Part shown: in pieces, positions 27,401 to 34,434 of the stretch
Numbering within the stretch: the stretch's first letter is position 1
Layout of the letters: every line of letters begins with the position of its first letter
Assembly: GCA_018267725.1 (NCBI GenBank)
Contig: JAFDXY010000016.1
Coordinates: 186,001 to 250,000 of the forward strand
DNA: 64,000 bases
Direction of reading: 5' to 3'
Source of the DNA: Bacteroidota bacterium
GTDB taxonomy: Bacteria > Bacteroidota > Bacteroidia > Chitinophagales > Chitinophagaceae
Position numbers and translations under genes: made by a program
The notes under the pieces: generated by a model
Database searches by the model: none
Told to the model about the DNA's origin: nothing
The model's input: only the letters and a program-made list of their open reading frames with translations

Positions 27401-28219
27401 AGTTCAAATGCAAGTAATACCATACCCGTACTTGGCGTAATTGCTTTTGTTCCATCATCAAGTACTTATACTGTTTATGGTGGAGATATAAATACAACGG
27501 GAACTATGCAAACAGGCTTGTTTGGTGCAAATGATGTAACTAATTATTTAGAATTGGAAATTGATAAAGGAAATGATTATGGAGATAAACTATTTGTGAA
27601 AAAAGATGCGAATGCTACCGGAATAGGTATTGATAAAAGTGATTTGAAAAAATTGTATAATGATGACATTAATATTTACTGCATAACAACAGATAGTTTA
27701 CGATTAGCCATTGATGCAAGAAAAGATTTTAATACAACCATTCCTTTAGGAGTATATGGTAGTGTAGCAAATTATACATTTAAAATAAACAATAATAATT
27801 TAACAGATACCAAAATAGTATTACGTGATAAACTATTAAACAAAGAAACAGAACTAATAAATGGAGCAAGTTATTCTTTTAGTATTACAAACGATGCTGC
27901 AACAAAAGGAGAGCAAAGATTTGAATTGGCTTTTACAAGTAAAGAAATAGCTACATTACCAGCAAACAATGCAGGTGGTGCTTTCTCAGCAAAATTGTTA
28001 GGAAATATTATTAGTAATGATCAACCTATAAAAATTCAAATTGCCAATAGCAATAATGCGGTAATACAAGTAAAAGATATAAACGGCAGAACAATAGCTA
28101 TACAAGCTGCAATAAATGGTGTAAACAATATAAGTATGAGCAATGCAGCATTAGGTATGTATATAGTACAAACTACAGATGGCAATACTGTAATAACAGA
28201 TAAAGTAATTAAACAATAA
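24476..28219 (+). CDS. Large secreted reprolysin-like metallopeptidase with T9SS-type sorting domain
   Basis: A 1247-residue protein with a signal peptide (hydrophobic stretch to about residue 27, ending GILKAQ). A propeptide-like region is followed by a zinc metallopeptidase domain with HEMGHQFGMAH at residues 382-392 and the Met-turn CTIMSYG. Then come Ig/fibronectin-like beta domains (GPFLITNDFKGTYSAGANAT) and WTGVTNTNWNTNSNWN. The final 80 residues (IQVKDINGRTIAIQ to KVIKQ) resemble a type IX secretion type A sorting domain. ATG at 24476 is preferred to TTG at 24470. Likely exported through T9SS and surface-attached or released. Confidence 0.92.
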   Translation: MQLSLPNCSLKFCLVFVCLLFLGILKAQQTKTFEQQDISNYSHQREYKKWNITKKNIFKINVQQLKSQLSNAPIQYSNGTPTPIEIPLTNGQTEIFKIVETQVLAPNIAKEYPDIKTYMGVGLNNPKLSVTITITGNDFNAVVYNAATNENMYFEKYAKSVKNTYIFYNASDAIAPASKNYSRESCEPHFLQKKTSTSIISSPTLNNTFGFDNNVKTMGATTTYNNSTGSTVRTFRLAVTVTSNFTTKHGGVTNAFNDIVAYINRVNAIYLRELSAKFQLVTSTNTVIASAASDPFVAANLSNSAMLPINQRFVDSAVGDANYDIGFVITADPATANSGSSGGGIALSPSVGQTGDKAQNAMTEGDWVTGFSQIYTDQVIAHEMGHQFGMAHSYNSSIPVCTTRNGPTSVEPGSGCTIMSYGFTCGSDDYVTGSPASGPVLNFHSADYDQAVNYLTSTNYNGVDITAVGSTITNSSYQAINITIPSNYTIPISTPFVLIGSATGGSSNGSLTYSWEGMDTGQIAPNTSTFTDATQPPYFRSYNPISSGTRYFPILSAVLNGTNAAPGDKLPSVAFVLNNRLTVRDNNPNGGAVAYKTVQVTIDAGQGPFLITNDFKGTYSAGANATVTWSVNNTNTASPNVTILLSTDGGSSFPTTLLASTANNGSASITFPNNINTNAARIKIQPTNNIYFDISNYDFAISNQTGVVWTGVTNTNWNTNSNWNTNNVPGTSDSVIIAPVTAGNNIPIITASTNPAPSVKYITVQNGGILVDTSTVNITTNGIALKPGGSLIAGTNNITFNTGGGLSVQQNIAAQRGWRLFNNPFNGAVNIASVAAANNITISTTPNGATNLTDSRIMDPNASNFTWTNVTSSTWAANIPYGLFIRGLANEVNGSVYSGNGPSAFTYSVTNNALNTIPYNGNIGYTGVFALVGNPFYAPVKSIALTGGTSLPYYVYQIGVTSAPTQKAGNWSPVMSSNASNTIPVLGVIAFVPSSSTYTVYGGDINTTGTMQTGLFGANDVTNYLELEIDKGNDYGDKLFVKKDANATGIGIDKSDLKKLYNDDINIYCITTDSLRLAIDARKDFNTTIPLGVYGSVANYTFKINNNNLTDTKIVLRDKLLNKETELINGASYSFSITNDAATKGEQRFELAFTSKEIATLPANNAGGAFSAKLLGNIISNDQPIKIQIANSNNAVIQVKDINGRTIAIQAAINGVNNISMSNAALGMYIVQTTDGNTVITDKVIKQ

Positions 28220-28292
28220 TGAGTAGGGAGTATTAAGTAGTTAACTCTCGTCTCACGATTGATGAATGAAACACACTCAAACAAAATAAAAC

Positions 28293-28508
28293 ATGAAGAA
28301 AATATTCAATACAACCCAAACAGAAAAAATACTAACACTATTGATTTTAATGTTAGTACTTACAAATATTGTAAATGCACAACCACCTGATTTAGGTGGA
28401 GATGTAGATGCACCAATAGATGGAGGATTAAGTTTGCTAATAGCAGGTGGTGTGGGTTACGGAATAAAAAAGGCTAAAGAAATAAGTAGAAAGAAAAAAC
28501 AAGAGTAA
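28293..28508 (+). CDS. Small exported protein with PID-CTERM-like tail
   Basis: A 71-residue protein. It has an N-terminal signal-like helix (residues 12-30, ending NIVNAQ), then a short acidic proline/glycine stretch and APIDGGLSLLIAGGVGYGIK with a basic tail (SRKKKQE). The P-[IL]-D-G-G motif, hydrophobic helix and basic end match the tripartite layout of PID-CTERM-type sorting tails in Bacteroidota. Almost nothing remains between signal and tail. It follows the T9SS metallopeptidase by 73 nt, a gap that holds a simple-repeat tract. Confidence 0.72.
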   Translation: MKKIFNTTQTEKILTLLILMLVLTNIVNAQPPDLGGDVDAPIDGGLSLLIAGGVGYGIKKAKEISRKKKQE

Positions 28509-28523
28509 AATTTATTTATAGTA

Positions 28524-29429
28524 TTATACTTTTTTAAATGCAGGATGAAATGCCTGCAAAGTGCTTCGTAAATAATCTCTATCAAGATGCGTGTAAATCT
28601 CAGTGGTGGTAATACTTTCGTGCCCCAACATTTCTTGCACTGCACGTAAATCTGCACCGCCTTCTACTAAATGCGTAGCAAATGAATGACGGAAAGTATG
28701 CGGAGATATTTTTTTACGAATACCTGCTTTAGCTGCCAATTCTTTTATAATATAAAAAATCATTATACGAGATAAATTTTTTCCGAATTTGTTTAAAAAT
28801 AAAATATCATCAAATCCTTTTTGAATGTGTTGGTGTGTTCTTACTGTTTCTTTATAAATAGTAATATATTTTACAGCAGCACTACCAATGGGCACTAATC
28901 TTTCTTTATCACCTTTTCCTATAACACGTATAAAACCAACATCTAAATACAAACTACTTAGTTTTAAATTTATTACTTCACTAACACGTAAACCGCAACT
29001 ATACATAGTTTCTAAAATAGCTTTGTTGCGTGTACCATCGGGTTTGCTTAAATCTAATTGTGTTATAATATTTTCTATTTCTTCAAAGCTTAAAAAATCG
29101 GGTAAAGTTCTTTTTGTTTTTGGTGCTTCTAATAAAGCTGTGGGGTCTGTTGTTACAATTTGTTCTATTAAACAATATTTATAAAAACTTCTTATGCCCG
29201 ATATAATTCTTGCTTGCGAGGTTGATGTCATACCTAATTCATGTATCCATTGTATAAATTGTTGTAAATCTTTTAAACTCAATTCCTGCGGGCTTTTCAT
29301 CGTATTGTTAGTTACTAAATGTTGTGTTAGTTTTTCAATATCGTGCAAGTATGCTTCAACCGAGTTTTCACTCAATAATTTTTCTAATTGCAACCAATGT
29401 TTATATCCTTTTTTATATGCTTCCCACAT
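28524..29429 (-). CDS. xerD: Tyrosine recombinase, XerD-like
   Basis: A 301-residue site-specific recombinase. The N-terminal SAM-like DNA-binding domain covers about 1-95 (LLSENSVEAYLHDIEKLTQH) and the catalytic domain about 105-295. Active-site residues are Arg in SCGLRVSEV, Lys in GKGDKERLVP, His/Arg in SPHTFRHSFATHL, His in LGHESITTTE and Tyr in IYTHLD. Chromosome-dimer resolution at dif is the expected role; no mobile element flanks it. Length and motifs fit XerD better than phage integrases. Confidence 0.9.
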   Translation of the reverse strand: MWEAYKKGYKHWLQLEKLLSENSVEAYLHDIEKLTQHLVTNNTMKSPQELSLKDLQQFIQWIHELGMTSTSQARIISGIRSFYKYCLIEQIVTTDPTALLEAPKTKRTLPDFLSFEEIENIITQLDLSKPDGTRNKAILETMYSCGLRVSEVINLKLSSLYLDVGFIRVIGKGDKERLVPIGSAAVKYITIYKETVRTHQHIQKGFDDILFLNKFGKNLSRIMIFYIIKELAAKAGIRKKISPHTFRHSFATHLVEGGADLRAVQEMLGHESITTTEIYTHLDRDYLRSTLQAFHPAFKKV

Positions 29430-29563
29430 TAAAATAATAAATTATAAATAATGAATGTTGAATTGAGTTGCTTAAACTGTTATTTTAGCAGCTATCAAAA
29501 ATAAAAATTTATTGCAGTAAGTTCTGCGTACAATTTTAAATTATTCATTCTTAATTGTTAAGC

Positions 29564-30070
29564 ATGCAGTCGGTTAATCTTCGTTCATTTAAGCAAAAAG
29601 TACATCATAATAAAAAAGCATTTAAACGTTTTTTAGGAAAGTTAGAAAAGAATCCACCAAAAAATTTAGATGCCGTTGCCGAAATAATTGATAAAGAAGT
29701 TTGGAAAGAAGTAGATTGCTTAACATGTGCCAATTGTTGTAAAACAATGACGCCAACTTTTACTGCACAAGATATTAAACGAATTGCTACACATTTTAGA
29801 ATGAAGCCAAAAGAGTTTAAAGAAAAATGGTTAGAGTTTGATAAAAAAGCAGGCGATTGGATGAACGTAAAACAACCTTGCCAATTTTTAGATTTAAAAA
29901 CAAATATGTGTAGCATTTATGAAGTAAGACCTGCAGACTGTGCGGGTTTCCCACACTTAGCCAAAAAGAAAATGAAAGATTATTTGCATGTGCATCAACA
30001 AAATGTTGAATACTGCCCAGCTACTTTTAAAATGGTTGAAAGAATGATGCAGAGTGAATATGTTTGGTAA
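29564..30070 (+). CDS. YkgJ-family cysteine cluster protein
   Basis: A 168-residue protein with the zinc/iron-chelating cysteine pattern of the YkgJ family: DCLTCANCCKTMTP, then CQFLDLKTNMCSIYEVRPADC followed by AGFP, with a further Cys near the C-terminus. This type of cluster may carry an Fe-S or zinc centre; the role is not known. An in-frame TTG at 29555 is less likely than the ATG at 29564. The intergenic region upstream of it carries simple AATTC-type repeats. Confidence 0.88.
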   Translation: MQSVNLRSFKQKVHHNKKAFKRFLGKLEKNPPKNLDAVAEIIDKEVWKEVDCLTCANCCKTMTPTFTAQDIKRIATHFRMKPKEFKEKWLEFDKKAGDWMNVKQPCQFLDLKTNMCSIYEVRPADCAGFPHLAKKKMKDYLHVHQQNVEYCPATFKMVERMMQSEYVW

Positions 30071-30099
30071 TAGAAAATAGGATTTAACAAAGATTTCTT

Positions 30100-30456
30100 T
30101 TAAAAAAATACATCTTCAATTACAAAAATTTCTTCAACATTATTTTTATTAATAGTTATTGCAATAACATCAAACTGAATTTGTTTCCATTCTGTTTGTT
30201 GCAATAAAAATGCTTCGGCTGCTTTTTTTAATGCATTCATTTTATATTGATTTACACTTTGTTCAGGCAAACCAAACTTATTGCTGCTTCTTGTTTTTAC
30301 TTCAATAAAATGTAAAATATTATTTTGAGTGGCTATAATATCTATCTCTCTTTGCTTGTGTCGCCAGTTGCGGTGTAGAATTGTATAACCTTTTTTTAAT
30401 AAATATTCAGATGCTATATTTTCTCCTCTGTTGCCCTTATCTTTATTTTTATTCAT
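30100..30456 (-). CDS. YraN (UPF0102) family putative endonuclease
   Basis: A 118-residue single-domain protein with GNRGENIASEYLLKKGY at the N-terminus and the nuclease-fold pattern REIDIIATQNNILHFIEVKTR, where Asp and ExK would coordinate metal. It matches UPF0102/YraN, a restriction-endonuclease-like family without an agreed function. The ATG at 30454-30456 fits the family start. Only 23 nt separate it from divergent manA. Confidence 0.9.
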   Translation of the reverse strand: MNKNKDKGNRGENIASEYLLKKGYTILHRNWRHKQREIDIIATQNNILHFIEVKTRSSNKFGLPEQSVNQYKMNALKKAAEAFLLQQTEWKQIQFDVIAITINKNNVEEIFVIEDVFF

Positions 30457-30479
30457 TATAAAAACTAATTGCAATTGTT

Positions 30480-31700
30480 ATGGTGCTGAAAGATAAAATA
30501 TTTAAACTAAAAGGTAAAGTGCAAAACTATGCATGGGGTGGTTACGAGTATATTCCTAAATTGTTAGGTTTTAAAAATGAAGAACATAAACCTTGTGCCG
30601 AATATTGGATGGGAGCTCATCCTTCTGCATCATCAGAAATAATTACTTCCGAAAAAAATTATTCTCTCAATCAATTAATTAAAGAATATCCTAATGAATT
30701 AGTAACCGAAAAAGTTTATAATGAATTTGGTGAGCTGCCATACTTGTTTAAAATTTTAGATGTAAAAGATATGTTATCTATTCAAGTACATCCAACTAAA
30801 GAAGAGGCTGCCAAAGGTTTTGACGCAGAAGAAGCTGTGGGTATTCCTATAAATGTACCGCACAGAAATTATAAAGATAGAAATCATAAACCTGAAGTAA
30901 TGGTAGCATTAAGTGAGTTTTGGTTATTGCATGGTTTTAAACAATATGCAGATTTAGAAACAGTTTTAGAAGATGTGCAAGAGTTTAATTTGCTATTGCC
31001 TTTATTTAAAAGAGATGGAATAAAAGGTTTGTATCAATTTGTAATGGAAATGAATCAGGCAGAAATTGATGCTATGTTAATTCCTTTGGTTAAAAAAGAA
31101 ATAAGTAAAAAATCTTTACAAAAATTAAATAAAGCTATGCCCGGTTGGTGGGTTACTAAATTGTATGATGGAACAACAGAAATAAAAAATATTGATAGAG
31201 GAATTTTTTCTATTTACTTTTTTAATATTGTAAAAATTGAAAAGGGTGGAGCTATTTTTCAAAAAGCAGGAATACCTCATGCTTATTTAGAAGGGCAAAA
31301 CGCAGAATTAATGGCCAATAGCGATAATGTATTACGCGGTGGTTTAACACCTAAGCATATTGATGTAAAAGAATTAATGAAACATACATTGTTTGAACCT
31401 GTTGTGCCTAATGTTATGTATGGTAATAACTTATCAGGTGTTGAAAAAAATTACGCTTGCCCTGTACCCGATTTTGGGATTAATAAAATTGAATTGAATG
31501 GAACAGATAAACTAACAGCTTTAAGCACATCGTTAGAAATTTTAATTGCAATTGAAGGCGGAGGAATTATATATGATAGTAACAAAACAGGTATTGCTTT
31601 TAAACAAGGTGAGGCATTAACTGTATTACCTAATGAAGAATATAGCATTGTATCATCTGGTAAATGTTTAATTTTTAAAGCTTTTGTTCCATCTAATTAA
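30480..31700 (+). CDS. manA: Mannose-6-phosphate isomerase, type I
   Basis: A 406-residue zinc enzyme interconverting mannose 6-phosphate and fructose 6-phosphate for nucleotide-sugar supply. It has KVQNYAWGGYEYIPKLLGF, the metal-site residues in LSIQVHPTKEEA, NHKPEVMVAL, and the signature region GIPHAYLEGQNAELMANSDN ahead of LRGGLTPKHID. Length is normal. Its start is 23 nt from the divergent yraN start, so each promoter must lie in or overlap the neighbour's coding sequence. Confidence 0.93.
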   Translation: MVLKDKIFKLKGKVQNYAWGGYEYIPKLLGFKNEEHKPCAEYWMGAHPSASSEIITSEKNYSLNQLIKEYPNELVTEKVYNEFGELPYLFKILDVKDMLSIQVHPTKEEAAKGFDAEEAVGIPINVPHRNYKDRNHKPEVMVALSEFWLLHGFKQYADLETVLEDVQEFNLLLPLFKRDGIKGLYQFVMEMNQAEIDAMLIPLVKKEISKKSLQKLNKAMPGWWVTKLYDGTTEIKNIDRGIFSIYFFNIVKIEKGGAIFQKAGIPHAYLEGQNAELMANSDNVLRGGLTPKHIDVKELMKHTLFEPVVPNVMYGNNLSGVEKNYACPVPDFGINKIELNGTDKLTALSTSLEILIAIEGGGIIYDSNKTGIAFKQGEALTVLPNEEYSIVSSGKCLIFKAFVPSN

Positions 31701-31719
31701 CACAATGGGCAAAACATGG

Positions 31720-31750
31720 TTTGTAATGAATTGATTTAAACTTATTTTTG
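31720..31750 (+). promoter_or_regulatory. Consensus promoter of the DUF6580 gene
   Basis: TTTG at 31720-31723, a 19-nt spacer and TATTTTTG at 31743-31750 match the Bacteroidota consensus exactly. The predicted start lies about 10 nt before the ATG at 31768. Confidence 0.7.
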
Positions 31751-31767
31751 CATAAATTTTTATTAAA

Positions 31768-32337
31768 ATGAAGAATACTTTAAGAATAGCATTGTTTACA
31801 TTGTTTGTTGTTGCATTGGCTACAATTTCTAAATTATTGTTTGCTGCTAAAATAGAATGGAGTGGTTTTTCTCCATTAATTGCTACGGCATTATTTAGCG
31901 GAATGATTGTAAAAGATAAAAAACTTTCTTTTCTATTACCTTTAATAGCATTGTTTATAAGTGATGTAATTATTCAAATTTTATACATTAATAATTTGTT
32001 TGTTTTTGCAGGCTTATATAAATATCAATTAGTAAACTATGCGTTGTTATTATCTGCAACATTAATAGGTTGGGCATTAAAAGGTAAAAGTATTACTGCT
32101 GTTGGTTTTGGTGCAGTAATAGCTCCAACTGTTTTCTTTTTGTTATCAAATTTTATTGTTTGGTATGGCAGCAAAATGTACCCGCAAAATTTTAATGGAT
32201 TAATTACTTGTTACGAAGCAGGGATTCCTTTTTATAAACATGCTTTAGCAGCCACATTAATATTTTTACCAACATTAATTGTTACTTACAATTATATTGT
32301 TAAACAAAAACAATCGGTAAATATTGTTTTAGGATAA
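31768..32337 (+). CDS. DUF6580 family membrane protein (putative transporter subunit)
   Basis: A 189-residue integral membrane protein with five to six helices. It has SGFSPLIATALFSGM, LIALFISDVIIQILY, FLLSNFIVWYGSKMYPQNF and the conserved GIPFYKHALAATLIF segment. This layout matches DUF6580, a family annotated as putative transport proteins related in shape to ECF-transporter S components. Substrate unknown. It has its own promoter and a strong terminator, so it is a single-gene unit. Confidence 0.85.
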   Translation: MKNTLRIALFTLFVVALATISKLLFAAKIEWSGFSPLIATALFSGMIVKDKKLSFLLPLIALFISDVIIQILYINNLFVFAGLYKYQLVNYALLLSATLIGWALKGKSITAVGFGAVIAPTVFFLLSNFIVWYGSKMYPQNFNGLITCYEAGIPFYKHALAATLIFLPTLIVTYNYIVKQKQSVNIVLG

Positions 32338-32360
32338 TTTATTTTTTTTGAATAAAAAAT

Positions 32361-32400
32361 AAAAGCCATTAGTATTTTATAATGCTAATGGCTTTTTGTT
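32361..32400. terminator. Bidirectional terminator between convergent genes
   Basis: A 16-bp stem (32361-32376 with 32381-32396, one G-T pair) with a 4-nt loop and A/T-runs on both sides. It lies between the convergent DUF6580 gene and the minus-strand gene ending at 32399. Confidence 0.85.
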
Positions 32401-32908
32401 ATACTGTTGTTTGAATTTTAGTTTTTAACCAACTTTCTTTTATAGATACAATCCACTTACTTAATAATTCTTCTTTATTGGCAACAAGGTTATTAAAGTA
32501 TAATGTGTTAGCTGTAATAAAATTATTTTCTAAGGCGTAATTAAGTTGTTGCAATGGCAGTATTTCAATTTTATTTTTTACAATAAATGCTAAACTGTGC
32601 CTGTTAAACAATTCAACTTTAAATAATTTTTCAATTTCTTTAATTACTTGCATGCTGCTGCTAATGCTGCAACCACCAAGCTGGGCAACTGTTTCATCGG
32701 CCATTAAAATAATAAATTGTCCGAAAAATAAATTTGCATAACCTTTAACAGCGTCACCATGGCTTTGCCAAGTTGTTGTAAAATCGGTTAGCATTTTTTC
32801 AATAGTAAATACTTCATTTAATGTAAACAAACGGTTGCTTTGGTATATCCACACTTTTGAAGTAGGATGAAAGTTTTCGGGAATATGTGATTGATAATTT
32901 AAGTCCAT
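32399..32908 (-). CDS. Conserved hypothetical Bacteroidota protein
   Basis: A 169-residue soluble protein. Conserved-looking blocks are KVWIYQSNRLFTLNEVF, DFTTTWQSHGDAVKGYANLF, FIILMADETVAQLGGCSISS and FNRHSLAFIV. Homologues are often named ABC transporter ATPase in databases, but no Walker motif is visible, so that name is not supported. Last gene of a three-gene operon, 6 nt after the small membrane protein. Confidence 0.82.
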   Translation of the reverse strand: MDLNYQSHIPENFHPTSKVWIYQSNRLFTLNEVFTIEKMLTDFTTTWQSHGDAVKGYANLFFGQFIILMADETVAQLGGCSISSSMQVIKEIEKLFKVELFNRHSLAFIVKNKIEILPLQQLNYALENNFITANTLYFNNLVANKEELLSKWIVSIKESWLKTKIQTTV

Positions 32909-32914
32909 AATAAA

Positions 32915-33121
32915 TTAATTTTTCTTTTCTACTTTATAACTTGAATAAAAAAATGCTCCTACTAATGCTGCTAATATTTTCCAAAATAAGTTTTCAAAAC
33001 CAAAAATTTTGTGCCAATCTAAATTCTTAAAATCTATTATTACATCTGCAATAAAAACAAAAGCAATAAAAATAATAATGCTGCTAATTATAAATTTTTT
33101 CCAGTTAATTTTTGTTTTCAT
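32915..33121 (-). CDS. Small two-helix membrane protein
   Basis: A 68-residue protein with two predicted membrane helices (about 10-28 and 44-62) and basic ends (MKTKINWKK, SYKVEKKN). No motif recognised. It lies between, and close to, the Fe-S protein gene (8 nt) and the conserved hypothetical gene (6 nt), so it is part of that operon. Confidence 0.7.
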   Translation of the reverse strand: MKTKINWKKFIISSIIIFIAFVFIADVIIDFKNLDWHKIFGFENLFWKILAALVGAFFYSSYKVEKKN

Positions 33122-33129
33122 TGTATAGT

Positions 33130-33909
33130 TTATTCAATTTCATTAACAATTATTTCGGCAATATCCATCACTTTAATATCGGCTTCTTTTTCTTTATTTT
33201 TAACGCCATCTGTAAGCATGGTATTGCAATAAGGGCAAGCCGATGCTACAATTTTAGCATTGGTTTCTAAAGCTTCTTCCGTTCTTTCAATATTTATTCT
33301 TTTATTACCGGGTTCATCTTCTTTAAACATTTGAGACCCACCTGCACCGCAACAAAGCCCATTGCTTTTGCAGCGTTTCATTTCTACTAATTCTGCATCT
33401 AATGCTTCTAATACTTTACGCGGAGCTTCGTAAATATTATTGCTTCTTCCTAAATAGCAACTATCGTGGTAAGTAATTTTTTTTCCTTTAAAATTGCCGC
33501 CTTCTTTTATTTTTATTTTTCCTTCATCAATTAACTGTTGCAATAATGTAGTGTGATGTATTACTTCATAATTTCCACCCAACTCTGGGTATTCATTCTT
33601 TAAAATATTAAAACAATGTGGGCAGGCAGTAACAATTTTTTTAATATTATACCCATTTAATAATTGAATGTTATTGTAAGCCATCATTTGAAATAAAAAC
33701 TCGTTGCCTGCACGCCTTGCAGGGTCTCCGTTACACATTTCTTCTTTACCTAAAATAGCAAAATTAATATTGGCTTTATTTAATATTTCAACAAATGCTT
33801 TTGTTATTTTTTGAGCTCTTGCATCAAAACTGCCTGCACAACCTACCCAAAATAAAATTTCGGGAGATTCTCCGTTGGCGGTCATTTCTGCCATTGTTTT
33901 TACCTGCAT
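33130..33909 (-). CDS. (Fe-S)-binding protein with two CCG domains (HdrB/LutA/GlpC-like)
   Basis: A 259-residue protein with two cysteine-rich CCG domains. The first has LFWVGCAGSFDARAQ, GKEEMCNGDPARRAGNE and VTACPHCFNILKNEY. The second has ITYHDSCYLGRSN, NGLCCGAGGSQMF and VASACPYCNTMLTDGV. These bind Fe-S centres in lactate, glycolate and glycerol-3-phosphate oxidase or heterodisulfide-reductase-type complexes. The usual larger 4Fe-4S partner is not next to it here; upstream is a divergent SET gene. Operon leader for the two small genes that follow. Confidence 0.9.
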   Translation of the reverse strand: MQVKTMAEMTANGESPEILFWVGCAGSFDARAQKITKAFVEILNKANINFAILGKEEMCNGDPARRAGNEFLFQMMAYNNIQLLNGYNIKKIVTACPHCFNILKNEYPELGGNYEVIHHTTLLQQLIDEGKIKIKEGGNFKGKKITYHDSCYLGRSNNIYEAPRKVLEALDAELVEMKRCKSNGLCCGAGGSQMFKEDEPGNKRINIERTEEALETNAKIVASACPYCNTMLTDGVKNKEKEADIKVMDIAEIIVNEIE

Positions 33910-34044
33910 GTTCTGTTTTATTTTTCACGAAAATAATTAAAAGAGCTAAGAAGTTTAAAAGTTTAAACTTTTAATAAATTTTATTGTTACAACTAAACAT
34001 TGGGTTTGCTAATTTGTTGTTTACATTATCTTCACCGCCTTATT

Positions 34045-34428
34045 ATGATATTACCATATTTATTTTTAGCTCCATCTCCTAAAGGTGGCAAAGGTGTTTA
34101 TACTTCAAAAAATATTAAAGCAGGTACAACAATAGAAATTTCTCCGGTGTTAATTTTTATGAAAGAAGAAGCTGCCCTTATTGAAAAAACAAAATTGCAT
34201 AATTATGTTTTTGAATGGGGAAACAATAAAAAGAAACGTGCTTTGGGTTTAGGATATATTTCTATGTATAACCATCATTTCAATGCGAATTGTATTTATG
34301 AAATGGATTTTGTAGAAAATACTATGTGTATTATTACTATTAAACCAATAAAAAAAGGCGAAGAATTATTTATTAATTATAATGCTACGCCTAATGATAC
34401 AAAGCCTTTATGGTTTAAGGCTAAATAA
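34045..34428 (+). CDS. SET-domain protein
   Basis: A 127-residue minimal SET domain. KGGKGVYTSKNIKAGTTIEI opens the fold, and YNHHFNANCIYEMDF, IITIKPIKKGEELFINYNA closes it with the conserved pseudoknot-like N-H and E-E-x-x-x-x-Y motifs. SET proteins methylate lysines with SAM; bacterial targets are mostly unknown. The ATG at 34045 fits better than an in-frame TTG at 34000. Confidence 0.88.
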   Translation: MILPYLFLAPSPKGGKGVYTSKNIKAGTTIEISPVLIFMKEEAALIEKTKLHNYVFEWGNNKKKRALGLGYISMYNHHFNANCIYEMDFVENTMCIITIKPIKKGEELFINYNATPNDTKPLWFKAK

Positions 34429-34434
34429 TAATTG

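Noticed and set aside
28524..29429. Integrase of a mobile island
   Set aside because: Motifs and length fit housekeeping XerD; no attachment-site repeats, cargo or composition shift were seen around it.
32399..32908. ABC transporter ATPase
   Set aside because: Homologues often carry this name, but no Walker A, signature or Walker B motif is present.
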